Positions 38,601 to 50,541 of a stretch of 64,000 nt of DNA are shown here, one piece after another (position 1 is the first letter of the stretch; each line of letters begins with the position of its first letter). The stretch spans positions 33,778,644-33,842,643 of the forward strand of contig CM068831.1 in NCBI GenBank assembly GCA_028554795.2, read 5' to 3'. Source of the DNA: Sinohyriopsis cumingii. Its lineage: Eukaryota > Mollusca > Bivalvia > Unionida > Unionidae. Below the pieces are notes generated by a model. It did not search any database, was not told the DNA's origin, and was given only the letters and a program-made list of their open reading frames with translations. The position numbers were made by a program, and so were the translations under genes.

Positions 38601-41600
38601 TTTGTTTATTTTCCAATACTGGCTTATATTATTTTGTATCATGAAAAAGTAGATGCAAAATATACGAAACAAATTGACTTATATTATTTGTTTGCAAGAG
38701 TAATATTATTTGTTTTCAAGAGTGAAACGTGATATTTGTATATTTGCTATCCTAGCTCGGAGTGACATCCTATGGAAATCAACGTGTATATCCTTCATGT
38801 TTGCTATCCTTGTTTTTCAGCAATAGTGTTTTGATATGTGGTGCATGTGAGTGCGTGTTGTGTGTGTGTGTGTGTGTGTGTGTGCATCTGTGTGTGTGTG
38901 TGTGTGTGTGTGGCAATATTCAACGTTTTGTCTGTTTTATATTGTGTTCTTGCGACGTCCATACCACCATTTTCTGAGTTATTACACCCTTATTATAATA
39001 CATTACTTCCTGGTCTGAAAATAAAGTTTCTCCTATTAAAATAGAATCTGGTTTATCTTCTCACTTTGGCATGTTTAGCACTGTAACATGAATGTAGTTT
39101 ATTAGAATAATATTGATGATGTTAATGCAATATATGTTTTTGTACATTTAGAATTGTTTGTTTCGTGTTGATATTATTTCTTCGTATTAAGTTATTATCA
39201 CATGACGGTCAAGTCAGGTTCCGGACTCATGCATTCATAAATGTCATTTGTGATTCAAGGCAAAGGTAATATAAAAGGTGCCTTAAACAGTTATTAATAT
39301 ACGTTACAGAAAACAAGCTTCTAATTAAGGACATCTTAGACAATTAAAATATAATATTCATACCAGAAATTGATGAGAAGAGGTGGTTTGCAACTGTATC
39401 TCTAGTATTATATAATACCTATAAGAGGATATTTCATTGATGAACATGTCAGGAGCAGACACACAATAAATGTGAAAAAGATGAGACAGACTATAAACAT
39501 CATTGCATTTTATTCAGTTATCTATAATATTTGATCATGGCAGAAATTTCTTGAAATGCGACATTTATATTCAAGTCATCTGTCGACATTACAAAAATGT
39601 TGATTTTATTGTTTAGTGAGCTTATAATACCGCGCAAATGGGTATAGTGCATACCTCGAGTTGGAGCCGACCGGACTACATATTTGAACTAGGCGGTTGC
39701 TCAGGAGGCAGTCTGTTAAAGGGCGACAAATTAAACAGAAGTGAATTGTTTTTCTCTGGGGGTAGAGGAGGGAAGCCAAAAATCCAAAATGTTTTCAGAT
39801 ACGTCCATTGGCTAGCAAATGTATTTAATTATATTTTTATTTTTTTAAATTATAAACTGCATTAAATGTGCTGTAATTGTGAATAAATTATTTGCATTTA
39901 TTTTGATATTCTATAATTAATTTCCTTCTGAAAATGAATTACAAGAACCATTGAAACGAAGTGGTGTTATTTGGTACAGTCCTTGCAATGTAAAGAAACG
40001 TCTAAAGGCATATAAACGTGATATGTTTCGCTTGTATGATATTCTAATGCCGAGATTAATCTGATTGTTGTAATATATATGCATCAAACTATGTAGAAAT
40101 CAAATTGGTATTCCATTCCTGTGATAACTACTGAAAAGTAGTGATGCGTAAAAGAAGGGATGTAATTCCATAATTCTTAAAGAACAAATTGTAAAGGAGC
40201 TTCCACATTCGTATGTTCATGTTCAACAGGAAGATGCATGGAAAAACATCAAAATGTCTAGAAAGAAAAAAACCAAACGTTTACACTGAAGTGATGTTGT
40301 ATGTGTTATATCCCAGATAATCTTTTTAGGAGCTGATTAGATCGTCATCACATATCGATATTTTTTTAATACATCTTTTCAAGAATGGTTCTGGAATGTG
40401 CTATTGTTTAAAAACAAGAGTTAAAATAAGCCCCTTTATTTTATGAATGGGTCCTCTATATGACCACTTTAAATACCGGGCTTGCTTTTTGCAAAGAGAA
40501 AACCTTAGTCCATCAAACTGAGCGAATAATGTATTGATATATTTTTCATTCGTTCTTTCACATGAAACATTACTTTTCATAGTTTTACATTAGTGTGAGT
40601 ATGTACGTTGGCCATCATACTAACAACATAGATTAGTATAGTTCATCTGATTTATTCCGAGTGCTAACTAGGCAGTGTGCCTGTTGCTCTATTCGGAATT
40701 AGTCGTTGACCAGAATATCGTCCTGCGTAATTATAATGACATAAAACTGTTTGTAAATTCCTTAGTTTATTCGAGCTACATAATGTTCAGAACCAAATTA
40801 TTGCAGTCTCAAAACTTTGAATACTTACTGAGATTTGCTGCTAAATATGTAATACAAGCCGTTCAATTGTATTGATATAACTTATATTTTCTGTACGTCT
40901 TATCCGTGTGTTGATAAATACGTTGTATGGATACCGATATGTCATAGTAAGATTTTCCAGAACATTAAAATCGGCAAACTGTACAATTTTCTACAGGAAA
41001 CATGCAATAAGCAGTACAAAGAAATAACATCAAATAGCACAGTCAATTTGAAATCAGACATATAAATTATCCAGATAATGATTTGTTCTGTCAAATGTTG
41101 ATGACCTCTTCTACGGTATTGTACACAGAAATATCGGATTTTTAAAATATAGAGTACGGTTTGTACATGTATATTCTGACGTGCGCAATGTATCATTGGC
41201 TCAGATACATAGTGGGTATTATCTGCCTTGTATCTTAGAATGCATAGTCTTATGAGCATGCTATCGCATGCAAACAATTGATGAAGCTGTGCAAAATTGC
41301 AAATAAAGTAACAATACATAGGTTTAAGAGAAACACTACTTTCTGTCTACATTTAACTTTTACAATATCGCGTGCATTAATGTATGGAAAAAATAGCGTG
41401 GTTACTCTCAGTACAATGTATGTCTGTAAGTTGTATGTATCATAAGAAACGAAGCTAGTTTTCATTTATGCATCAAAATCTTATTTCATCTGGAAGGGAT
41501 TTATCTACGTAATTTTCATATATTTGACAAAGACTCACGAATGAAACTGAATTAAGGGATAGCATGAAGCGTGTTTTTCTTTTTCTTTCCTACTAATTGA

Positions 41601-42100
41601 TGTGTAGATTGTAGACAAATCTCCAATCGTTGACAATGAATATTGTAGTTCCTACTCCACTATCGATGTTTGTCGTATCACAATCAGAATTCAACTGTAC
41701 TTGCATTTCGGGAAGGGATACATATGTATTTACAGTATGCATCACGTGCAAAATATTCTGCTCTTGGTAAGATTAAAAGTGATTGATGTCAACATATGCG
41801 AGCAACCCATTCCTGCTAAAGAGAATAGTTGCCCATGGTAACATTTAGGATTTGCAAACGAAACGTTTTCAAATGATTCTAAACCTGCAATTTGTCGTTT
41901 TGCTTTCGATAAGGTCAAATAAACTTACTGAGGAAGATAACGATATAGGTCCTTTCTTACATGCTTGCTTACACCGAGATATTCATTTGATATGAAGAAT
42001 GCCTTGGGAGTCATTCCAGCCTTTCTTACATAATTCCTCGTGTGCCCCGTGCATGGTCATTTTCTTTGGTTAGTTGTCTTAATTTGTTGAATCATATCGT
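35700..42100. other. Intergenic sequence left of copy B
   Basis: AT-rich, with no recognisable gene on either strand. A G-run lies near 37598-37607 and a (TG)n tract at 38860-38911. The interval from about 37.0 to 40.8 kb aligns piecewise with 26.7-28.4 kb. Confidence 0.45.
38860..38911. repeat. (TG)n microsatellite
   Basis: TG repeat with one CATC interruption. Confidence 0.93.
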
Positions 42101-42106
42101 TTGGCA

Positions 42107-42112
42107 TTTATT
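42107..42112 (-). terminator. Candidate polyadenylation signal of copy B
   Basis: AATAAA on the minus strand, about 140 nt downstream of the copy B stop codon. The hexamer is common by chance in AT-rich DNA, so support is positional only. Confidence 0.35.
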
Positions 42113-42251
42113 TGGAGCGACTAAAAATGGTGTTATGATTTCTTTTCACCATACCGTGTGCATATAGTTATGATGATCATTTCAAAATTCTATTCTGTAA
42201 TGTTTCAACAAGAAGTCAGTATTTACCGTCAGAGTGAACCTTATTGATGTA

Positions 42252-42546
42252 TTATTCGCGTTTCCCAGCGCCAAGGTAAATTGGATTCATAAACTCGTCA
42301 AGTTCCGTAGCAACACTGATATCAATGACACTTCTTATCTCTTCTGACTTTTTCTGCTTAGTTTTCTTCTTCTTGCCAGTAGGTTTATTCAGATGATATT
42401 GTTTAATATTTGCGTCAACGTCAGTGCATGGTTTCTCCTTTTCATCGCTTGAAATTGTGCAACAACGTTCCAAAGATATTTCGTCTAGGTTTACATCTCT
42501 GCCAGCTTTAGTATGATTACGATGTGATGGTCTGTTTTCACGTGAA
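42252..42546 (-). CDS. Ig receptor copy B, last exon: cytoplasmic tail
   Basis: A 295-nt terminal exon including the TAA stop. It has a TTTCTCTTCTGTAG acceptor and is entered in phase 2 from the transmembrane exon. It encodes about 97 residues that are strongly charged, with a Lys-rich GKKKKTKQKK stretch. It ends DEFMNPIYLGAGKRE. NPIY is an NPxY motif, known to bind PTB domains or clathrin adaptors and often Tyr-phosphorylated. No paired ITAM spacing is seen. The tail could signal or drive internalisation; function is inferred. Confidence 0.7.
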
Positions 42547-44042
42547 CTACAGAAGAGAAAGAATATATATACACATGATATTTGACACACATAAATAAAT
42601 ATTCTCTATTTTGATAAAGACAGAAAGTTGGGGGTGTCCATTGTTTCAAAGCATCATTCTTCAGTTATCATCATTATTTAAAAATTCTAATTATGCATTT
42701 ACAGTATTATTTTATTTACAAGAATTTAACGTATTACCAAGAGTTGAAGCTTAAGATAAGAGTGTTGATGAAGGCCGAATTATTTGTGCATAAAGTCGAG
42801 TATCTACAAATTACCATAAGATCAGATTCTAATTTGAACAAATATTTGGTCCTTTTTACCCATTTTCCTTAAGTGTTTCTTAATAGTTTTGTTTACAAAG
42901 TCTGAACATAAATAATTAGTAAATAACACAAATTGCGTAATGCAAATGTTTCTGAGGAAATGAAATTTACTAAGTAGAAAAAAAAAGAAACGGGAATCGC
43001 AAAAGACGGAAGAAAATAATCTGAGTGATTGACAGTTATTGTGGTTTATAGACGAATGTGTAAAACAGAGTACTTTAGACCTTCTAAAACGAAAATTTAA
43101 TTTGTCATTCAAAATGATCAACTGATCAGGTTCTTAAAAGAAAGGGAAATGTGTCGAGATTTAGAACAATTTAATCTGGTTATTCAACGGATCTATATTA
43201 TCGAACGACACAAAAAAATTAACTGTTTTAACCGTGATAAATGTTTGCGGAATGTTTTTGTGTTTTAGTCCGTTGCAAATGCAGATAAAGCTTCGGCTTG
43301 TATCATCTATGTAACAATAACATAAACATCATCACTAACTCCTCCCTTGAAACTTCAGAACAAACATTGCAACCCTAGATAAAACAGAACTTCAAATACC
43401 GTAATCGTAGCCCTTCAACAGTCCAACACTCACCTCTGTAATGATACGAATCATAAGGCAGACTTTAAATGCAACTCCGCATATTTGCTTCCATAACCTG
43501 ATTCCCTCCGCTTTCTTACAAGGCTATCGCCATATGTTATTAGCATTGGATTTCACTAAAATACACCAGGTCCTTCGGATTGACCAAAAATGCGCAGAAC
43601 GCAATATCAATTCTCAAAGTGTAATTTATACTTTCTCAAAAAATATATTAGAGTCACCCTGCATGGACACTTCTGTTGGAATTCTATGAAGTCATCTTTA
43701 ATATCAAACAGTCGTTTGTTCCGCATGCACTGTGACAAGTGGACCGAAGACAAATCCGTGGCTATATACTCGTTAACCATGTGGCGATGCTAATGAACAA
43801 ATATTAAGTAATACTTTAAAAAACAATTGCTGTTAGAAGCCACTGACTCTTGATGCCAATGATGGCTAAATTAGAAGTATATCGATTAACCTATCACAGT
43901 ATGGTTTTATCAAAGTGACATTTTACATAATCACACACAAATTTGCCATACTGCTATTTAAATTTTGTTTACTTTGTGACTAATCAGGAAACATTTACAC
44001 TTCAATAAATACACAAACATCCTATAATAATATATATATTAC
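42547..44042 (-). other. Intron between tail and transmembrane exons of copy B
   Basis: No further exon with good splice sites was found in this 1.5-kb stretch. Confidence 0.55.
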
Positions 44043-44145
44043 CAGAATCTACATCTGTGTTGAAGAAAGCAGTAGATAAAGCCAGCAGCTAAAATAGCCC
44101 CCACTCCAACACCAATAAACACGAAATGACGTGTGGAAAGACAAT
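44043..44145 (-). CDS. Ig receptor copy B, transmembrane exon
   Basis: A 103-nt exon with a TTGCTTTTCAG acceptor and a GTAATA donor, entered in phase 1 and left in phase 2. It encodes a YCLSTRH lead and then FVFIGVGVGAILAAGFIYCF, a typical hydrophobic span with small residues, followed by basic LQHRCRF. Lead-in length and basic flank match copy A's transmembrane exon, but the sequence is quite different, so B is a distant paralogue. Confidence 0.74.
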
Positions 44146-44180
44146 CTGAAAAGCAACATGTTATTGTCAAATGACACCTT

Positions 44181-44182
<2 letters not shown>

Positions 44183-44254
<72 letters not shown>
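44183..44254. repeat. (TA)n microsatellite
   Basis: About 36 TA units directly abutting the inverted repeat at 44254-44335. Confidence 0.95.
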
Positions 44255-44256
<2 letters not shown>

Positions 44257-44335
44257 TATGATAAATTGCTTTATACAAAATTCTTTTGAAGTCATATTTT
44301 ACTTATAATGCTGTATAAAGCAATTTATCATACCA
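44254..44335. repeat. Perfect 24-bp inverted repeat with 34-bp loop
   Basis: The arm at 44254-44277 (starts TGGTATGATAAATT) is the exact reverse complement of 44312-44335 (ends AATTTATCATACCA). A transcript from either strand could fold into a 24-bp stem with a 34-nt loop. It lies in the intron between B's stalk and transmembrane exons. It could be a tiny foldback element or MITE remnant next to a TA tract. No target-site duplication is evident. Confidence 0.85.
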
Positions 44336-44482
44336 TGTTATTATATGAAATAGCAATCAGGACATGGTGGTATAATATGATTTCAACATTAGTTTATTGG
44401 TTCCACTGATTAATCAATAGCAACATTGCATTGGAATATAACCCAGGTTTTCTAAATGAATTAAACATAGTAGACAAGTTCA

Positions 44483-44487
<5 letters not shown>

Positions 44488-44518
<31 letters not shown>
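44488..44518. repeat. (TC)n microsatellite
   Basis: About 15 TC units. A (TTTC)n tract follows near 44806-44836. Confidence 0.93.
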
Positions 44519-44521
<3 letters not shown>

Positions 44522-46037
44522 AGTGTATCAGCGACATAACACTTGGAAATCTGCGGAGTCAACGAGAAAACGAATGTGCTCTTGAAGAAACCCTTCAAAC
44601 TGAACTTATACATGTAACTTTATAGAGGGTAGGCATGTGTAAACTTTCGATTTGATTAATCTACAATAGCAGACTAATCAACCAACACAAAAATATGCGG
44701 ACTGACAATATATTAATACCTTTTGGCAAGTATCCCACCTACCCAGCCCCGCTCTCTCTGTTGGTTTGTCTCTCCGGATATCACTTTGACCACAGCATAT
44801 CACTCTTTCTTTCTTTCTTTCTTCCTTTCTTTCTGTAGGGACCATTGTATAAAACATCCATGAAAATCAGGGAACAAATAACGTAGCGGATTATCTCGCG
44901 TTATGCGACAATGCCTCTGGACCTATCAACAATAGTCAATTTTGAAGACAAGCTGACCGACGGAAATGTAATGATAACAATTTTACAGTATGTAGCAACG
45001 TTAGTTGAAGATTCATAACGATTCAGATCAACTGTAGATGCATTTATATATTTGCATTACCTCATGTTGGTTTGTCCTTGCGCTTAGTGTATATTCACTA
45101 CTCGTTTGAACATACTTGCCGATGACCCAATACCTGTGTGCTCATTCTACAAGAAGATAACCATGCTGTGTGTGTCGTGCCTTAGCTTCGTAATTTAAGC
45201 CGTCTTTCAAATGTAAAGCATAAGTGTGTCTTATATTTATTTTATCAATATAAGTGCAAATATAGGCTCACAAATACAATCAACTTGTCAATTTGCAAAA
45301 ATAATTGTGCATAGCCACAAAGGTAAAAAATTACAATTTTTAAAGGACTCACTGGACGGAAATATGAAAAGGTCACTTATTCCCTCAATATACAGTTGAA
45401 TATTATCAATCTTAGTTCCGTTAGAAACGCTGGAATGGTGATACAAACATATGTATAATATACACGCTGAAGTTTTGATATAGCAAGTCTAATTTCCTTT
45501 CAATTAAACATTTATTTATCTTGCCCTATGTCAGTAATACAGCGTATAAACTGCATTTTACAGTGGAAACACTGGGCATGGTAGTAAATGAAATATGACA
45601 CAATAATATAAATCAGAAAATATATGGGTGGTTGGAAACATAATCGTTTAAATGCTTTTAAAAATTTACAAAATCTATTTATATTTTTGTTCTAGACAAA
45701 TTTTCAGTTTTGTCGATTAAACCAGAAAGCTTTTGTTTTCTTAAATGGAAGATAATCAGCTTATTTTAAAAATGATGTTTTCCTACTGTCTTATGGACGC
45801 ATTATGTACTAATGTATACGTAGTCTCATTGGTGTAAAGAATATGACAACCTTGGACTGTTTAAGGAAATGTGTTTAATACATTTTACTCGTGTTTCATG
45901 TTTCAGTGATTTTACATATGTTACCATTATCTAGTTTTATATACTTTAAATAACAATTACGAAACTAATTAATTCATTTATTTATATCCTTAGACTGATT
46001 ATCCAAAGAATACTTTAAATTCTGTTTTACAACTTAC

Positions 46038-46091
46038 AGTTTTCTGTATCCAAATTCGATAACGTCGGCAGATATCCATTTGTGTTGTTCA
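46038..46091 (-). CDS. Ig receptor copy B, stalk exon
   Basis: A 54-nt phase 1-1 exon with an ATCTCTCTTCAG acceptor and a GTAAGT donor. It encodes VNNTNGYLPTLSNLDTEN, a short polar linker with one N-glycosylation sequon (NNT). It replaces the Ser/Thr-rich 42-nt stalk of copies A and D and joins Ig2 (ending DVEG) to the transmembrane exon in frame. Confidence 0.65.
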
Positions 46092-46489
46092 CTGAAGAGA
46101 GATAAACTCTGAGGGTTTTGGGAAAACAATACACTTAACATCTAGAAATAGCATATAGTCATTCTCGCTTAAAAATATGTCTGTATCATAAGTCGTGAGC
46201 AATTTAACTTTTGCCTTTATGAACAGAAACACTAGTGTTATGAATCTCTAGCAAACAAATAATAAACACCTATCCTACCAATTAATCTCAGATACATTTG
46301 CCAAACACGAGCAAAGTTTTAATAGAGAGGAGGAGCTAATGCAGCATAACTTAGACCACACTCTGCATATTTAATTGTTTGAATGACAATGAATAATTTA
46401 AGTATCAACATTTTTTAATTGTTGCGTCTAGGAAGAGGGTACTATGAATTCATTCTTGTAATACGTACATACACAAATACATATATACA

Positions 46490-46519
46490 TGTATGCATAC
46501 ATACATACATACATACATA
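46490..46519. repeat. (CATA)n microsatellite
   Basis: Short tetranucleotide repeat in the intron between the B Ig2 and stalk exons. Confidence 0.9.
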
Positions 46520-46809
46520 TTGTTTATTTAATTAAATGTTAACCTTTTGTATGATGTCCCAAGAGTGAAGTGTTACAGATCGTTTAGTGAAATCCTATGG
46601 CATTCTTGTGAAGCAAATATACATCTCTAATTTTACAGATTGTTGCCTTAAAAGTGTTCTCATTTAGGTATCATATACATTTATTAGGAAGATTATGTAC
46701 CACCAGTTTTCTCTTTGAAATGTATCTTAGAGTGCAAGATTAACATATACATACGTAAATTGTATGCGTAGACTATAGGTGGATAAAGTTATGTGTAAAC
46801 ATATTTTAC

Positions 46810-47124
46810 CTTCAACGTCGACAAAAAGACAATCCAAGAGTCGTCCTTTGTCAACCCAAGCACAATATAAGCCCTTGTGGAACCATATAATTTCTTCAAT
46901 GGCGAATGAAAATTCTCCTTTTTTCAATGTACAGGTTTGCATGTTCGTCTCGACCTCCAGTACGACATATGAATAAGTGCAATCGCCTTTAATGGAATTG
47001 TAAATTACTATAGGAAAACTACCTTTCGAAGTTATATAACCAATTGTAATCGAAGACATGTTTCTTTCATCAAATAGGAATACAAGTGTACATCGTTCTC
47101 GTAAATGCGCCACGATTATTCGAC
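46810..47124 (-). CDS. Ig receptor copy B, second Ig-like domain
   Basis: A 315-nt phase 1-1 exon with a CATTATATTTACAG acceptor and a GTAAAA donor. It encodes RRIIVAHLRERCTLVFLF through LLDCLFVDVEG. It shares the RI...AH..ER start, the KKGEFSFA block, IIWFHKG.Y.AW and KGRLLD with copies A and D, but elsewhere is highly diverged. The E-F region again lacks a DxGxYxC cysteine. It has more cysteines than A or D (RERC, GDC, TC, YC, DC), so a different disulfide pattern is likely. Confidence 0.72.
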
Positions 47125-49754
47125 CTGTAAATATAATGAAACAAAATAAGGTCACCTAAATATTTCTGAATTGTATCATTTGAATTAAAGCTGCATTTCA
47201 TAGATTGTCATAATGAAATTTTCTGTTTCTTGTGATGACGAATTATGGATTTGTAAATGGAAACAAATGCAGAAAACCTAGAAATAAGGGGTGGGAACTC
47301 TAATTATTTCCAATAAGGTTGGCGTGATAGTTAGCCTGTTAGTCATCCAGCCTGAGTTTTTATTAGTTGTTTATTAGCACATTTGTGTGCATAATGATTG
47401 AAGCTGAACAATTAGCTATTCAGCGTTGTAGATGCAACTGTGAACATCCAATCCATTATTATAACAAACCAATGTGTATATCACGATTTGCATGCGCATT
47501 GTATCGAAGACCAAAATTATTCTATTTAAAATAAAGCAATCAACAATCACCAAGAAATGTTTATGCACAGTGCTTGTTTCAGTTATGGACCTTTATACAA
47601 AACGTATTATTGTATTAAAGCCGTAAAGTTACTAATTATAGACATTATAGTATTTTGTTTGTCACGCCCCACAACAACAATAAAAAAAAAACAGACAAGC
47701 AAAAACATACCGCGACTGAGTTGAACAATGAATGATCATTTAAATAGCAGAAATATGATTGCAACGTATTGATTATCAAATCATTGTATACTTACTTTCT
47801 GAATAAATGGAAATTTTGACAGTGATACATTTTGGTCATCCAGCTAAGTGTTGTGACTCTCATATATCTTCCTTTTTTGTGACATACTAAATACATTTAT
47901 TTCTCTGCATATTGGTTTCATTTGTTAAAACTGATTTTCCTAATTAACACCAAAGTCTACAGTGTAAGGAAAATAGTTATCAGTATATGCCTCTTTTCTT
48001 TAATGAAATGTTGTCCTAATAACTTTAAACATGACTCAACAAAACGGTCTCTCTGGAAGAAATGGTTAATAATTTTGTTTCTCTTTAATTATCTATGATA
48101 TTCTTCAATCCGTCCTTTACTATTTGAGTTACATTTTATTGTAGAACATTTCCCTTCTATATCATACTGCATTAATACAAATTTATATTATTTTGTTTTA
48201 AATCATTAAATCACACACTAATAATTTTCCTTTAGATAATGCCCTAAAGAGTAGATTTAGCGTGTGTAGATGCATGGAACTTGAATAGACATTCATCAAT
48301 TACGACAAAGAACTGTCAACGGTTAGGAGATTATTCAAATTCCAATAATATTCTAAACGTTCTGAAACGGCCGAAATATTCCATGCACCTACTTCGGAAT
48401 ATGAGCGTGTTTGTGATTTTGAATTTTAACGTAGCTTTAACAATGTTTCAGTCATATCACTAATTTGTCTGCATTGTGGCAGTTCATAGTGATGTCTAGC
48501 ACTGGGTAATCATGCCGCAGACATGTAGCATCATGTCCCTCGCGACACCATGTCCCTCGTGTCCAGTCGCGACACCAGGCCAACCAATCTTAACTCTTAC
48601 CTCTTAATGCTGAGTTATGCAAATGTTAGTACTATTTTTGTAAGTATTTGGTATGACTCAGCCGGGACACAAACCCACAACCTCCCGCATCAGAGGAGTA
48701 CGCTCTAACCACAGCTAGATCTGTCAATCGGAATATGCTTTTATCAACAAGGGAAGGTATTGATAATTAACAATGTGCGGTAATAAGTGCTTCTTTCATT
48801 TTTGGGCCAAGCCCAGCGAGCGTCCATTCTTATTGGTAATAATTTTGAATATAAAATTCATAGTTTTATCATGGGTAACGATGGCAAACTTAATTGCTGA
48901 TATAACGATACAGGATAGGAAAATAACTCGAATAAATAGGTATCGTCCCAATAGAGATATGCATGTTTTTATGAAATGCTAAAAAGTCGATATTGAGAAT
49001 TTCGTAAATGAAATTGTGGCCATATGAGAGATTTTAAATTAGTTTATATCTACAAGACAATATGTGAGAGTACATGCTTGCTTCAGGACACAATACAGTC
49101 TACACAACACATTAATTATGATACTCCTAAACATGACATGATTATGATTCTTAATACATATTATGATGATCGCAAAAGAAATGCACCTTGGTTTCATGAA
49201 ACGGTACAATATAAACAGTGATATTGTGTGAACAGGATTCAATATAGTATATGTATTACATTATTACATTGCATCAATTATCTTTTGCTGCCTTTCTATT
49301 AATATTGCAACAGTGTTGTTGCCTTGATGCCATGATGACACTTATAATGTTGGTGTTGTAATAGTGACAACGACAACATTAAAAATACGTTTAATTGCCA
49401 AAGTTGTTCTTAAGTGGTTTTCTTTTTGTTTTCAATGTTATCATCACACGTACTACAATTACTACTACTACTACTTCTCTCTTTCCCGCTTTCTGATTAC
49501 TAAAGCCGCTTTCTTTTTATAGCTTTGTTATGCGAGTACGAACAGCCCTGTATTAGTCAAATCCATGTTATTGTACAATTTCATTTGAGAGGAAATTTGG
49601 AAGCTGTCTCCCCAACCTTCTATTTGCCAACGAAAATAGTTATTGAAGATAAAAGTATACCTTCAAGTGTCTGTCTCCTATAGTTATACCTTTACTGAAT
49701 TGTCTTCAACAATTGTTTATATTGATATTACTGAACGGTGCTTAGAATATTTAC
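47125..49754 (-). other. Intron 2 of copy B
   Basis: A 2.6-kb intron that holds the SINE at 48404-48727. Otherwise AT-rich with nothing recognised. Confidence 0.55.
48404..48727 (-). mobile_element. tRNA-derived SINE, family 1, copy 3
   Basis: Same family as 9459 and 25500, with a decayed tRNA-like head, and flanked by a perfect 10-bp target-site duplication TCGGAATATG (48394-48403 and 48728-48737). It carries a small internal duplication of a GTCCCTCGCGACACCA-like segment. It sits in intron 2 of receptor copy B. Confidence 0.88.
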
Positions 49755-50081
49755 GTGCAAGCAAACCTCTTGCATTCCTCTTCTCAATGGAATTTACCAT
49801 TATATTATAATGTCCACTGTCCTTATAAGTTACATTTTCTAGCAAACAACTGAAATGACCATAGTTCATTGCGCTTTCCTGAATTCGGCCTGTATAATTA
49901 CTGTTAATAGAAATGGTTTCTTTTTGTCCCTTCGTTCGGAGGTACTTCATCACTTCAGTAAAATGCAGATAACTTGTGTAACCTGAAAAGCTTATTTCCA
50001 AAATGGTATCTACGTCCGTTTGCAGTTCATCAATATAAACAATGGCTTTATTTACCTGAATACTAATCGTCTGATTCAAAT
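49755..50081 (-). CDS. Ig receptor copy B, first Ig-like domain
   Basis: A 327-nt phase 1-1 exon with a GTAAAT donor and a weak acceptor (CATCCTTGAAG). It encodes DLNQTISIQVNKAIVYIDEL onward, with the family signatures EISFSGYTSYLHFT, GQKETISINSNYTGRIQ and YKDSGHYNIMV. The F-strand Cys is again replaced, here by Met (DSGHYNIM). The frame is intact, so the domain may still be used even though this copy's own signal exon is broken. Confidence 0.7.
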
Positions 50082-50479
50082 CTTCAAGGATGAGTAATGG
50101 ATCTGGTACGATATACATCTATGTATTCAAATACCAATCACATTTTGTGCTCATATTCATTTTGAAAGACTGTATTACTTTGATAAACTGTCAATAATAG
50201 TATTGCCTTTTAAACTGAAGCTAGTATTTATCTAACCATATCCAGCACGAGTATTTTCTAGCTTTGAAACTCTATAATACATTGAAACTATTCACATCAC
50301 TTTAAAGTAAATATCTTCGGAAATTATATTTTATGTTATGCATATATCACATCTTCCTTATTCTATACTTTCAATACTTAATGCAGTAATATCATTAATC
50401 ACTTCCTCTAGAAATGCAGTGACAATACAGTTTCGTAAAATATTTGACTTTTGCACCATATCTATTTTTTATTTACTGA
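50082..50479 (-). other. Intron 1 of copy B
   Basis: A short interval of about 400 bp, AT-rich, between the Ig1 exon and the dead signal-peptide exon. Nothing else was seen. Confidence 0.5.
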
Positions 50480-50541
50480 CTTCAGTTTGACCTCTTCTAC
50501 ATTACATGAGCGAGGCCAATATTGTGGTCAAACTATTTCAT
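50480..50541 (-). pseudogene. Ig receptor copy B, decayed signal-peptide exon
   Basis: Aligns on the minus strand with copy A exon 1 from its ATG to the splice donor. It is 62 nt instead of 61, reads ATG AAA TAG at the start, contains a further stop (frame dependent), and the donor GTGAGT has become TCAGTA. With a one-base frame adjustment the first dozen residues would still look like a signal peptide, so it was once functional. The 5' flank also aligns with that of copy A. Copy B therefore needs another first exon, or is spliced from an upstream copy, or is dead. Confidence 0.65.

Larger units (their letters stand above)
29600..40800 (+). repeat. Segmental duplication, unit 2
   Basis: Direct, collinear, diverged copy of 13700-28400; landmarks are listed with unit 1. 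It is shorter: the interval equivalent to 20.6-26.7 kb is largely missing or unalignable by eye. It contains a SINE at 34453-34706 and a TA tract at 34076-34160 that unit 1 lacks. No host gene was recognised. Confidence 0.7.

Noticed and set aside
40942-41465. Two overlapping minus-strand frames of 125 and 71 codons
   Set aside because: AT-rich frames without motifs. They could not be linked to the nearby copy B tail by splice sites.
45347-45423. Minus-strand stretch with an ATTCCAG acceptor and a GTGAGT donor encoding VSNGTKIDNIQLYIEGISDLF, a possible cassette exon in copy B
   Set aside because: Its 77-nt length and phase do not fit between the phase-1 stalk exon and the transmembrane exon; the required frame has a stop.
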